Source of the DNA: Candidatus Latescibacteria bacterium 4484_107
GTDB taxonomy: Bacteria; Latescibacterota; 4484-107
Direction: 5' to 3'
DNA: 7,822 nt
Assembly: GCA_002059205.1 (NCBI GenBank)
Contig: MVCQ01000089.1
Span: forward strand, 1 to 7,822
Shown: in pieces, positions 1 through 6,163 of the stretch
How positions within the stretch are numbered: position 1 is the stretch's first letter
Layout: each line of letters starts with the position of its first letter
Made by a program: the position numbers and the translations under genes
Notes under the pieces: model-generated
Told to the model about the DNA's origin: nothing
The model's input: the letters and a program-made list of their open reading frames with translations, nothing else
The model's database searches: none

Positions 1-100
1 AAAATCAGCGGTTTTCTTCAATAACATCTGAAATTTTCGCTTCAATCTCACAAAGTCAAGACAACCCCTCTCGCATTCACGTACATCCATCCCCTCAGAC

Positions 101-106
101 AGGAGG
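101..106 (+). promoter_or_regulatory. Shine-Dalgarno site that decides the serA TTG start
   Basis: AGGAGG lies six bases before a TTG codon at 113. No in-frame ATG gives a better fit, and translation from TTG yields MSVLISD, the usual N-terminus of phosphoglycerate dehydrogenases. I see no convincing sigma70 promoter in bases 1-100. Confidence 0.85.
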
Positions 107-112
107 CCTTTT

Positions 113-1690
113 TTGAGCGTTTTAATCAGCGACCGTCTGGCGCCGGAGTGCGCCGGAATTTTGCGGCAGGCCGGCATTCAATCGGATACCAAAACGGGCC
201 TGTCTCCGGAAGAACTGAAGGATATTATCGGAGCCTACGAGGGACTTATAGTCCGAAGCGCCACGAAGGTGACGTCCGGGATCATCGAGGCCGCGACCCA
301 TCTGAAAGTGATCGGAAGAGCCGGAGCCGGCGTGGATAACATAGACGTCCCGTCCGCGACCCGACGCGGTATCATAGTGATGAACACGCCCGGAGGCAAT
401 ACCATCTCCACTGCGGAGCACGCCTTTTCGATGCTGCTGGCGCTCTCCAGAAATATCCCCCAGGCCGCGGCTTCGCTCAAGGCCGGAAGATGGGATCGAA
501 AAAAATACACCGGAGTGGAAGTGCACGGAAAAACGCTCGGCATCATCGGCGTTGGCAAAGTGGGACGCGAGATGGCGCTGCGGGCGCGGGCGTTCGGGAT
601 GGAGGTGCTCGCGTTCGATCCCTTTCTCTCGTCGGACGCGGCCGCCAAAATCGGCGTGGAACGGATCTCCTTAGACGAATTATGGCCCCGCGTAGATTAC
701 ATCAGCATCCACGCACCCCTGACCGACGAGACGCGGCATCTTGTATCCGATGCGCAATTCGCCCGGTGCCGAAAAGGAGTCCGGCTGATCCACTGCGCCC
801 GGGGCGGCATAGTAGATGAAGGCGCCTTGCTGCGTGCCCTGGAAAGCGGTCAGGTGGCCGGAGCCGCGCTCGACGTGTTCGAGAGCGAACCGCCGGAGAA
901 CCGGGAGCTGCTGGCGCGGGAGGAAGTAATCTGCACGCCGCATCTCGGCGCCTCCACCGAAGAGGCGCAGGTTGCGGTGGCCATTCAGATCGCCGAGCAG
1001 ATCGCGGATTTCCTCAAGACCGGCTCGGTGCGCAATTCGATCAACCTGCCGCCAATAGAGCGTTCGGTGTATCAGAAAATTCGTTTTTACATCGAACTCG
1101 GAGAAAAAATCGGACACCTTCAGGCCCAATTGAGCAAGGGCCGCTTAACCGCCGTTTCCATCGAGTATCGGGGGAATATTCTGGACTATCCCATCGCCCC
1201 GATCACCTCCGCGGTCCTCACCGGTCTTTTGTCAAAAATATCCGATATGCCGATCAACTTCGTCAACGCGCTCGTGATCGCCCGGGAATGGGGGATCAAA
1301 GTGGACGAAATCCGAAGTGGCGAGCACGAAGATTTTACCAATCTGATCACCATTCATTGCACCACGGATCGGGAAGAACGCGTCGTGGCCGGAACGCTCT
1401 TTGGAAAGAACGACCCGCGCATCGTGCGGATCAACGAATACCACTGCGAAGCGCCTCCCGAGGGGGATATGCTGATCTGTGGGAACGAAGACGTGCCCGG
1501 CGTGATCGGCCGGATCGGGTCCCTCTTGGGCGAAAGCGGCATCAACATCGCCCGGATGTCCTGGGGACGCGAACAGGTCGGCGGCAGAGCGATCACGGTG
1601 CTCAATCTGGACAGCCCGGTATCGGATGCCCTGCTGGAGCAGATACTGGCTCGAAAGCACGTTCTCTGGGCCGAACGGGTGAAGCTGTAA
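113..1690 (+). CDS. serA: D-3-phosphoglycerate dehydrogenase (long form)
   Basis: This cytosolic enzyme oxidises 3-phosphoglycerate to 3-phosphohydroxypyruvate with NAD+, the first step of L-serine synthesis. The 525-residue protein has the length of the long, Mycobacterium-type family. The split catalytic domain holds the RAGAGVDNID motif (residues 69-78). The nucleotide-binding domain carries GVGKVG (146-151). The expected catalytic residues are Arg230 in CARGG, Glu259 in the DVFESEP segment and His277 in TPHLGAS. Residues ~316-445 match the intervening ASB domain, and ~452-525 form an ACT domain (NEDVPGVIGRIG), the usual place for serine feedback control. The TTG start is set by an AGGAGG six bases upstream. 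No frameshift or missing motif is seen. Other 2-hydroxyacid dehydrogenases are unlikely because they lack the ASB and ACT domains. Confidence 0.96.
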   Translation: MSVLISDRLAPECAGILRQAGIQSDTKTGLSPEELKDIIGAYEGLIVRSATKVTSGIIEAATHLKVIGRAGAGVDNIDVPSATRRGIIVMNTPGGNTISTAEHAFSMLLALSRNIPQAAASLKAGRWDRKKYTGVEVHGKTLGIIGVGKVGREMALRARAFGMEVLAFDPFLSSDAAAKIGVERISLDELWPRVDYISIHAPLTDETRHLVSDAQFARCRKGVRLIHCARGGIVDEGALLRALESGQVAGAALDVFESEPPENRELLAREEVICTPHLGASTEEAQVAVAIQIAEQIADFLKTGSVRNSINLPPIERSVYQKIRFYIELGEKIGHLQAQLSKGRLTAVSIEYRGNILDYPIAPITSAVLTGLLSKISDMPINFVNALVIAREWGIKVDEIRSGEHEDFTNLITIHCTTDREERVVAGTLFGKNDPRIVRINEYHCEAPPEGDMLICGNEDVPGVIGRIGSLLGESGINIARMSWGREQVGGRAITVLNLDSPVSDALLEQILARKHVLWAERVKL

Positions 1691-1700
1691 GAACAGAAGA

Positions 1701-1717
1701 CAGCGATCAGCGATCAG
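1701..1717. repeat. short tandem repeat, two CAGCGAT units
   Basis: CAGCGAT occurs twice head to tail, followed by CAG, ten bases after the serA stop. Similar short GATCAG-type tandem repeats are common in spacers of uncultured bacteria. No function can be read from it. Confidence 0.5.
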
Positions 1718-1742
1718 AGGTCGGAAAGCACGAAACTTTTTT

Positions 1743-1780
1743 CTGCCTTTCTCTGCAATTTCTGCGCGCTCTGCGGGAAA
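1743..1780. repeat. degenerate CTGC-periodic dispersed repeat
   Basis: CTGC recurs at 1743, 1753, 1762 and 1771, about every nine to ten bases, ending in CTCTGCGGGAAAA. From memory this resembles the CTCTGCG-type intergenic repeat seen in many environmental genomes, here in a decayed copy. It fills the gap between serA and the next gene, and no clear terminator or promoter is visible there. Confidence 0.4.
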
Positions 1781-1816
1781 ATTCATTTTTTTAGAATTGA
1801 CAAAGGAGACTCGACA

Positions 1817-2548
1817 ATGGCCGAAAAGGAAATACGCCAGTTGAATATCACCGACCTGGAACGCATCGCGCGTTTCAAGAAAGCCGGATACGGCGGGTGC
1901 GTCTCGGATGCGGTGCACAGTCTCGGGGTGAGCGACAACATTTTCTCCGCCGACTTCAAACCGTTGCGTCAGGGCATGCAGCTGGTAGGGCGCGCGCTGC
2001 CGGTCAAACTCCACTCCCTGATCGGAGCGAGCAACCAGCCCGGCGTGGCGGAGGGCACGGTGGAGCATCCTCAGAAGCGAATGATGCGAACGGTGCAAGA
2101 ACTCGAAGACGGCACCGTGCTCTGCTTTGACTGCGGCGGGGATATGCAGCCGGCCCAGTTTGGAGAGATGAGCTGCCAGTTGGCGTACGCCCATGGCTGC
2201 CGCGGTCTGCTCCATAGCGGAAACTGCCGCGATACCCAGTATGTCCTGAAAATGCCTGACTTCCCCGTGTTTTGTTTCGGCACGCGGCCCAACTATTTCT
2301 ATGGCTGGGAGATCATAGACATCAACCGTCCCATCTTTCTGCCCGGACACCTGACCCACTATGTTACGGTCAATCCCGGAGATTTCATCTTCGGGGACAA
2401 CGACGGGGTGCAGCTGATCCCCAAGGATTTAGTGGACGAAGTGCTGCTGCGTGTGGAGGCCACGTTCAAAAAGGAGAATGAGCAGCGCGAACAGCTCGCG
2501 GCCGGGATGCCCATTGACGAGGTTTATGAAAAATTCGGTGTGCTGTAA
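1817..2548 (+). CDS. RraA-like / HMG-CHA aldolase-family protein
   Basis: The protein belongs to the RraA fold family (often misnamed dimethylmenaquinone methyltransferase). The family includes metal-dependent aldolases that cleave 4-hydroxy-4-methyl-2-oxoglutarate or 4-carboxy-4-hydroxy-2-oxoadipate to pyruvate, and the RNase E inhibitor RraA. Family signs are CVSDAVHSLG (28-37), the AYAHGCRGLLHSGNCRD segment (123-139) with the conserved Arg138-Asp139 pair, PVFCFG (150-155) and the VNPGDFIFGDNDGV stretch (185-198). At 243 residues it is longer than classical RraA (about 160) and nearer to the aldolase and uncharacterised branches. The usual DGxxRD reads SGNCRD, so one acidic residue is replaced. 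GGAG eight bases upstream supports the ATG. It follows serA by 126 bp and is closed by a strong terminator. Substrate unknown. Confidence 0.85.
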   Translation: MAEKEIRQLNITDLERIARFKKAGYGGCVSDAVHSLGVSDNIFSADFKPLRQGMQLVGRALPVKLHSLIGASNQPGVAEGTVEHPQKRMMRTVQELEDGTVLCFDCGGDMQPAQFGEMSCQLAYAHGCRGLLHSGNCRDTQYVLKMPDFPVFCFGTRPNYFYGWEIIDINRPIFLPGHLTHYVTVNPGDFIFGDNDGVQLIPKDLVDEVLLRVEATFKKENEQREQLAAGMPIDEVYEKFGVL

Positions 2549-2571
2549 ACGGTTAGATTAGGATACATAAA

Positions 2572-2608
2572 AATAGCCGCCTTTTACGGAAGGCGGCTAT
2601 TTTATTTT
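2572..2608 (+). terminator. intrinsic terminator after the RraA-like gene
   Basis: AATAGCCGCCTT (2572-2583) pairs perfectly with AAGGCGGCTATT (2590-2601) across a six-base loop, and a T-rich tail follows. It ends the + strand serA/RraA-like unit 23 bases after the stop codon. The A-rich 5' flank means it could also work in reverse, but no - strand gene ends there. Confidence 0.88.
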
Positions 2609-2614
2609 ATGTAC

Positions 2615-2747
2615 GAGCCTCTTGCAAAAGTCCGAAAAACGAGATTGCTTCGCTATCGCTCGCAATGGCAGCATGGCTTTGTTATTGTCATTGCGGGGAG
2701 CAAAGCGACGAAGCACTCTCATTGGATCCTGTTTTTGCAAAAGCCTC
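2615..2747. repeat. MITE-like imperfect inverted-repeat element
   Basis: A 133-bp element has terminal inverted repeats. GAGCCTCTTGCAAAA (2615-2629) matches the reverse complement of 2733-2747 at 13 of 15 positions. Inside, the arm 2641-2667 (starting GAGATTGCTTCG, ending CGCAATG) pairs imperfectly with 2689-2720 (starting CATTGC, ending CTCTC). No transposase is encoded. The inner arms resemble, from memory, a GATTGCTTCG/GAAGCAATC palindrome common in environmental bacterial genomes. No clear target-site duplication is seen. It sits between the terminator and the broken vapC, whose 5' end it probably removed. Confidence 0.6.
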
Positions 2748-2779
2748 ATGGCCCCAGTTCACCACTTTTTTCGATGGGG

Positions 2780-3134
2780 AAGAATCTGTGATCAGTCGTG
2801 TTGAGTTGGCCCGGGCCAGCTGGGATCGATTCAGAATTTCGATGACCGTATTGGGAGAACTCCACTTCGCGGCTTATGCGAGCCAGAGACGGGAAGTCAA
2901 TTTAGCCCGCCTTTTGGGAGTTCTCGATGAGGTTATCGTGGGAGTATGACCATCGGGCTGCTGAGGAGTTCGGGCGTATCCAGGCAGAGCAGAAAGCCAA
3001 AGGATTGCCTATCCCCTCTGCCGATGCAAAAGATTGCTGTTGTGGCTCGGGTAAATGGTCTTATCGTTCTATCCCGTGATCACCATTTTAGCTTTGTGAG
3101 TGGCATAAGGATTGAAAATTGGCTCCAAACTTGA
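2780..3134 (+). pseudogene. vapC: decayed VapC-type PIN-domain toxin
   Basis: Three reading frames in series give one recognisable VapC body. Frame one (to ~2940) reads ISMTVLGELHFAA then SQRREVNLARLLGVLDEVIV. Frame two (2942 to ~3028) reads EYDHRAAEEFGRIQAEQ then KGLPIPSAD. Frame three (to 3134) reads IAVVARVNGLIVLSRDHHF then ENWLQT. These match the central GEL segment, the GxPIxxxD helix and the C-terminal TxDxxF/GLxxENW region of PIN-domain RNases. Each shift equals one extra base, in GGG near 2941 and in the A-run near 3027. The N-terminal LDTN strand with the first acidic metal ligand is missing, the sequence there being the inverted-repeat element. No antitoxin gene lies upstream. Homopolymer sequencing errors could explain the shifts but not the lost start. 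Confidence 0.68.
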
Positions 3135-3188
3135 GGGTAGAAAGCCTGCCTTCCGGATTTCGAATAACGTTGATTTCCGCGCGTCAGA

Positions 3189-3995
3189 CTACTTCGTCTT
3201 CCGGCTTTGATGGATCGCCTCCCGCAGGTTTTCCGCCGCCGTCCTCGCGGCCTCCGCAAAATCCGCTCTGTTCGACGCATACAGGATCCCCCGCGAGGAA
3301 TTGAGAATCGCTCCTTCCCCGTTTGCATCCGTCCCGAACCGCACCGTCGCCGCTGCGTCACCGCCCTGGGCGCCGAGTCCTGGGATCAGAAAAGGCAACT
3401 TTGGAGCCGTGTCCCGGATCTCCCGCAATTCCTCCGGATGAGTGGCGCCCACCACCAGCCCGCAAGCGCCCCGTTCGTTCCACGCCACCGCTTTTTCTGC
3501 CATCCAGCGATACAACGGTTTTCCCTCGCAGCGCAGCCGCTGAAAGTCCGCCGAGCCTGCATTGGAGGTGAGGCAGAGGATGAATGCGCACCGTCCCTCA
3601 TAGGCCAAAAACGGTTCTACCGCGTCGTAACCCATATAGGCGTTCACGGTTACCGCGTCCACTCCCAATTCCTCGAAGAAAGCCCTGGCATACATGCGGG
3701 CCGTGTTGCCGATGTCGCCCCGCTTGGCGTCCAATATGACGGGGATGTCCTGCGGCACGGCACGGATCGTGTTTCGCAGGTTGCGCCAACCCTGCGTACC
3801 CATCGCCTCGTAGAACGCGATGTTGGGTTTATAGGCGCAGACCAGATCTGACGTGGCCTCGATGATAGCCCGATTGAAAGCCAACACATCCCCCTTCAAC
3901 GAGGGAGGAATCCGATCCGGATCCGTGTCCAGCCCCACGCAGAGCAAACTTTGGCGCTTTCGACTCGCTGCTTTCAGCTTTTCAAAAAAACCCAT
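3189..3995 (-). CDS. pyrF: orotidine 5'-phosphate decarboxylase
   Basis: This cytosolic enzyme decarboxylates OMP to UMP, the last step of de novo pyrimidine synthesis. The 268 residues fit the group II (~270-residue) family. Motifs in order: LCVGLDTDP (18-26), YKPN with Lys56, the catalytic DAKRGDIGNT segment (Asp89, Lys91, Asp94), VNAYMGYDAVEPF (117-129), PGLGAQGGD (205-213) and the phosphate-binding NSSRGI with Arg235. The ATG at 3995 is chosen because GGAGGAGG lies five bases upstream and family members start close to this point. The frame stays open to 4157, but those 54 extra codons show no family similarity and would cross the promoter. It is transcribed alone from a strong promoter at 4054-4082. 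No terminator is obvious downstream. Confidence 0.96.
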   Translation of the reverse strand: MGFFEKLKAASRKRQSLLCVGLDTDPDRIPPSLKGDVLAFNRAIIEATSDLVCAYKPNIAFYEAMGTQGWRNLRNTIRAVPQDIPVILDAKRGDIGNTARMYARAFFEELGVDAVTVNAYMGYDAVEPFLAYEGRCAFILCLTSNAGSADFQRLRCEGKPLYRWMAEKAVAWNERGACGLVVGATHPEELREIRDTAPKLPFLIPGLGAQGGDAAATVRFGTDANGEGAILNSSRGILYASNRADFAEAARTAAENLREAIHQSRKTK

Positions 3996-4053
3996 GTCTG
4001 CCTCCTCCGGCAAGAAGTTCGGTGCGATAGAAGGATACGGAGAAATGCCATGG

Positions 4054-4082
4054 AATATAGCGCATACAGGGGAACGTGTCAA
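4054..4082 (-). promoter_or_regulatory. sigma70 promoter of pyrF
   Basis: Read on the - strand, TTGACA (4082-4077) is followed by exactly 17 bases and TATATT (4059-4054), a near-perfect sigma70 promoter. The predicted start near 4047 gives a leader of about 50 bases with no obvious attenuator. The same hexamers and spacing occur before the LacI gene at 7646-7674. Confidence 0.8.
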
Positions 4083-4157
4083 GAGGAATGTGCCGAACAA
4101 AAGGAAAAAGGCTGTGTGCTGCGCGACGATGGACTTGTCCCCTGCACGCGCAGGCAC

Positions 4158-4190
4158 AAAAAAACGGCCGTTGATTTTTCAACGACCGTT
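4158..4190 (-). terminator. intrinsic terminator on the - strand
   Basis: On the - strand a 12-bp stem (4190-4179 with 4174-4163) with a four-base loop runs into a T-tract (A-run 4158-4164 on the + strand). The stem is complete, with one U-G pair, only on the - strand; on the + strand that pair becomes an A-C mismatch and no T-run follows. It lies upstream of the pyrF promoter, so it ends transcription coming from beyond 4190. Confidence 0.85.
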
Positions 4191-4369
4191 CAGTAAAAAA
4201 GGGCTCTCCGCGAAAAACGCTCTCCAACGACATTGAGGAGTAAAGGATTTTACAGTCGCCCGCCGCGTATTGGCCTCGCTGCCTCACAGGGAGGGTCACG
4301 GCAAGCACCTCAGCATTGGGGGACAACCTTCATCTTGTACTTGTTAAAGGTTTTTCGTGGAACAAGCCC
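4191..4369 (-). ncRNA. candidate structured non-coding RNA, family unknown
   Basis: The two ends pair over a long distance: GGGCU (4369-4365) with AGCCC (4205-4201), and CCACGAAAAA (4360-4351) with 4217-4208 (one A-C mismatch). Further in, GUCCCC (4324-4319) pairs with GGGCGAC (4261-4255, one bulge), and GCUUGCC (4306-4300) with GGCAGC (4283-4278, one bulge). This gives a rod about 170-180 nt long with a large central open region. An extended -10 sits just before the 5' end and a strong terminator just after the 3' end. No convincing protein is encoded. The shape recalls 6S RNA, but I cannot see a decisive 6S, SRP, tmRNA or riboswitch signature. The + strand is the alternative, since the one mismatch becomes G-U there and a T6 run follows at 4370. 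Confidence 0.42.
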
Positions 4370-4429
4370 TTTTTTATATCACTGAATATATGAAATAATC
4401 TCCTTGAAAGCAAGCCCTTTTTTAATATA
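4363..4429. repeat. direct repeat of CAAGCCCTTTTTTA, two copies
   Basis: CAAGCCCTTTTTTATAT at 4363 and CAAGCCCTTTTTTAATATA at 4411 are near-identical copies starting 48 bases apart. On the - strand both read as a TATA-rich block, an A6 run and GGGCTTG. An inverted copy, TAAAAAAGGGCT, starts at 4194. Duplicated promoter and start-site segments or arms of a small palindromic element are both possible. Confidence 0.5.
4373..4381 (-). promoter_or_regulatory. extended -10 promoter for the candidate RNA
   Basis: On the - strand TGATATAAA fits an extended -10 (TG, one base, TATAAA). No -35 resembling TTGACA lies 16-18 bases upstream, which extended -10 promoters tolerate. Transcription would begin around 4366-4369, at the 5' arm of the closing stem. 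Confidence 0.4.
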
Positions 4430-4708
4430 CGCTCCCATTTTTTTTGATTGCTACTCCCTTCCTTCGTGCGTTTCTCTCGTAACGCTCTAATCTCGCGAAG
4501 CTTTCCTGGATGAACGCTTCCTGAATCGCCAAAGCGATCATGGCGTCTCGTACGATCGGAGACGCCCGCTTACGGCAGGAGGTGACCCGAAAAAGCGGGA
4601 ACGGAAGTAGCCTTCGTACTGGTTATCGGAAGAAGGATAGAGAGCTTTAGTATTTTTTTGTCCCTGGCCGGAAAATTCTGGCTTCCACCTTTGAGGCTTC
4701 TCACCCAT
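4422..4708 (-). pseudogene. doubtful frameshifted small ORF after the thioesterase
   Basis: One frame opens with ATG at 4708, two bases past the end of the thioesterase stop codon, which would suit translational coupling; it ends at 4538 (56 codons). An overlapping frame reads on to a TAA at 4422 and looks protein-like: SPIVRDAMIALAIQEAF, then a Glu/Arg-rich helix and a basic tail. Joining the two near 4570 (one base lost or two gained) would give a protein of about 95 residues. I recognise no family, the upstream frame is low in complexity signals, and it may simply be non-coding spacer. A perfect 8-bp hairpin (4542-4549 with 4559-4566) lies inside. Confidence 0.22.
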
Positions 4709-4709
4709 T

Positions 4710-5093
4710 TTACGCGTCCTCGTCTTTGACCGGAATGGATTTTCCCGTTTCATCTACTGCCACGTACACCACTTCCGCCTTTGTCACCCCGACGATTTCT
4801 CCGGTCATGTGCCGCCGCTCGGCTTCCACTTCCACCTGCACGGTCACCGAGGTGCGTCCCACCCGCACGGTGCGCGCGTAAAAGCTCACCACATCCCCCA
4901 CGTACACCGGCGCGGAGAATATCACCTCCCGCATGGCTACCGTCACGAAACGCCTGGGGCCGTGCCTCCGTGCCTCGATTTCGCCGGCCAGGTCCAGATA
5001 GCTGAGAATGATTCCCCCAAAGATCGTCCCCAAACCATTCGTATCGCGGGGAAGCATCATTACCCGAATGGCCGGATCTCTCGGTTCAGCCAT
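4710..5093 (-). CDS. YciA-type acyl-CoA thioesterase (hotdog fold)
   Basis: The protein hydrolyses acyl-CoA thioesters to free acid and CoA in the cytosol; family members usually form hexamers. The 127-residue chain holds the family motif LPRDTNGLGTIFGG (14-27) and SYLDLAGEIEA (31-41) with the expected catalytic Asp34, then FSAPVYVGDVVSF (59-71), typical of COG1607 hotdog enzymes. I place the start at the ATG at 5093 because GGAG lies six bases upstream and MAEPRDP starts where YciA homologues do. The frame also has ATGs at 5120, 5108 and 5105 without a Shine-Dalgarno site. Chain-length preference cannot be read from sequence. It lies on the same strand as the SDR gene 221 bp upstream, but the spacer with hairpins makes an operon uncertain. 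Confidence 0.88.
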   Translation of the reverse strand: MAEPRDPAIRVMMLPRDTNGLGTIFGGIILSYLDLAGEIEARRHGPRRFVTVAMREVIFSAPVYVGDVVSFYARTVRVGRTSVTVQVEVEAERRHMTGEIVGVTKAEVVYVAVDETGKSIPVKDEDA

Positions 5094-5149
5094 AATCGTC
5101 TCCATCATTTTGGAAATCATGAAGTCAGGGGTCAGAAGCCAACATTTCC

Positions 5150-5176
5150 ATTATGCGCGGAGGGGACGCGCATAAT
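5150..5176. repeat. perfect 10-bp hairpin upstream of the thioesterase gene
   Basis: ATTATGCGCG (5150-5159) and CGCGCATAAT (5167-5176) are perfect inverted repeats around a seven-base loop. No T-run follows on either strand, so it is not a standard terminator. It lies 57 bases upstream of the thioesterase start codon, within or near its leader, and could be an operator or an RNA hairpin. Confidence 0.55.
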
Positions 5177-5202
5177 TCTTTCATAAGGAAACACAGACGT
5201 GG

Positions 5203-5283
5203 TTCCTGGGAGCCAAAAACTCCCATTTTAGAATTCCTTCCGTAGCAGGGAATTACAAAAGCGTTTCCTGGGAGAAGTCAGGG
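5203..5283. repeat. short direct and inverted repeats (TTCCTGGGAG)
   Basis: TTCCTGGGAG occurs at 5203-5212 and again at 5265-5274. TGGGAG (5207-5212) also pairs with CTCCCA (5220-5225) across seven bases and is followed by TTTT, a weak + strand terminator shape. GAAGTCAGGG at 5274-5283 repeats the same word at 5121-5130. This looks like repeat debris between the SDR and thioesterase genes. Confidence 0.45.
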
Positions 5284-5314
5284 TTTGCATTTTGCACTTC
5301 CCACCAGTCAACCT

Positions 5315-6163
5315 TCAGCCTTCAACGCCCCCTCTCCCTCTCTCCTTTTCTTTTTCCGCGATCCACGCTTGGATTTCCTCGGACAGCCTTCGACGTTTCT
5401 CCTTTACCTCCGGATCAGCTTCCTTCATCTGCGCCATCTGTGCGGTCAGTCCGCCATCCACCATGAAGTTCGCCCCCGTTACAAAACGCGCTTCGTCCGA
5501 GGCCAAGTACACCGCACAATACGCAATATCCTCCGGCACGCCCACGATAGGCAGGGGTTGAAAAACCATTCTCATGTTCGGCATGCGATCCCCGAATCGG
5601 GCCAGAAACTCCGCCCGAAACTGCTCGCCGACCCGCTGAACGACCTGGTCCACCGGCTCCCGAACCCGGATGGCTCCCGGGGAGATCACATTGACCCGGA
5701 TATGGAACGGGGCCAACTCTACAGCCAGCGATCTCGATCCGGCAATGATGCCCCCCTTCGAGGCGGCATAAGCCGATTGGCGATTGAAGCCCATCACACC
5801 ATGCACGGACGCGATATTGAGGATGGCTCCGCCGCCGGCCTTCTTCATCTCCGGTACAGCGTAGTGACACCCCATCCACATCCCCTTCAGATTGGTATCC
5901 ATTAGCCGATCATACAGCTCCTCCGTTCCTTCCTCCACGCTTTTTCCGAACCACGTGACGCCTGCATTATTCACCAGTATGTCGAGCCGCCCAAACGCGG
6001 AACCAGCCTCCTTCACCATCCGCCGCAGGTCCTCCGGCTTCGACACGTCCGTAGGGATCGTCCGCACCGTTCCGCCGTCGTCCGTAATCTTCCGGGCCAC
6101 CTCCTCCAACTGCGATTCCGTGCGTGCTGCCAGCATGACCCGGGCTCCCTCACGGGCAAACAT
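5315..6163 (-). CDS. short-chain dehydrogenase/reductase, N-terminally truncated
   Basis: The 282-residue protein is a classical SDR related to FabG-type and sugar or alcohol oxidoreductases. It keeps NNAG (65-68), the helix Asn91, catalytic Ser119 (IASVHG), Tyr132 and Lys136 (YAASK), the SPGAIRV turn (161-167) and the C-terminal FVTGANFMVDGG (227-238). It has an extra charged, probably helical tail (~245-282). The start is abnormal: MFAREGARV corresponds to the region just after the Rossmann TGxxxGIG helix, so about 20 residues holding the glycine-rich NAD(P)-binding loop are missing. The frame is open just upstream but encodes nothing SDR-like, the other frames show no such motif, and there is no Shine-Dalgarno site before the ATG. 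This is probably a 5'-deleted pseudogene, or less likely an assembly join. Confidence 0.82.
   Translation of the reverse strand: MFAREGARVMLAARTESQLEEVARKITDDGGTVRTIPTDVSKPEDLRRMVKEAGSAFGRLDILVNNAGVTWFGKSVEEGTEELYDRLMDTNLKGMWMGCHYAVPEMKKAGGGAILNIASVHGVMGFNRQSAYAASKGGIIAGSRSLAVELAPFHIRVNVISPGAIRVREPVDQVVQRVGEQFRAEFLARFGDRMPNMRMVFQPLPIVGVPEDIAYCAVYLASDEARFVTGANFMVDGGLTAQMAQMKEADPEVKEKRRRLSEEIQAWIAEKEKERGRGGVEG

Noticed and set aside
1232..2359. 375-codon open frame on the - strand
   Set aside because: It lies across the serA end and the RraA-like gene, has no recognisable domain, and is a shadow of GC-rich coding DNA.
3996..4157. 54-codon N-terminal extension of pyrF
   Set aside because: It crosses the pyrF promoter, has no family similarity, and the ATG at 3995 has a strong Shine-Dalgarno site.
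4158..4369. Riboswitch or attenuator for pyrF
   Set aside because: pyrF has its own near-consensus promoter downstream of the terminator, so the structure is outside its main transcript, and no known riboswitch core was recognised.
5094..5120. Earlier ATG starts for the thioesterase
   Set aside because: None has a Shine-Dalgarno site; GGAG correctly spaced before 5093 lies inside this stretch.
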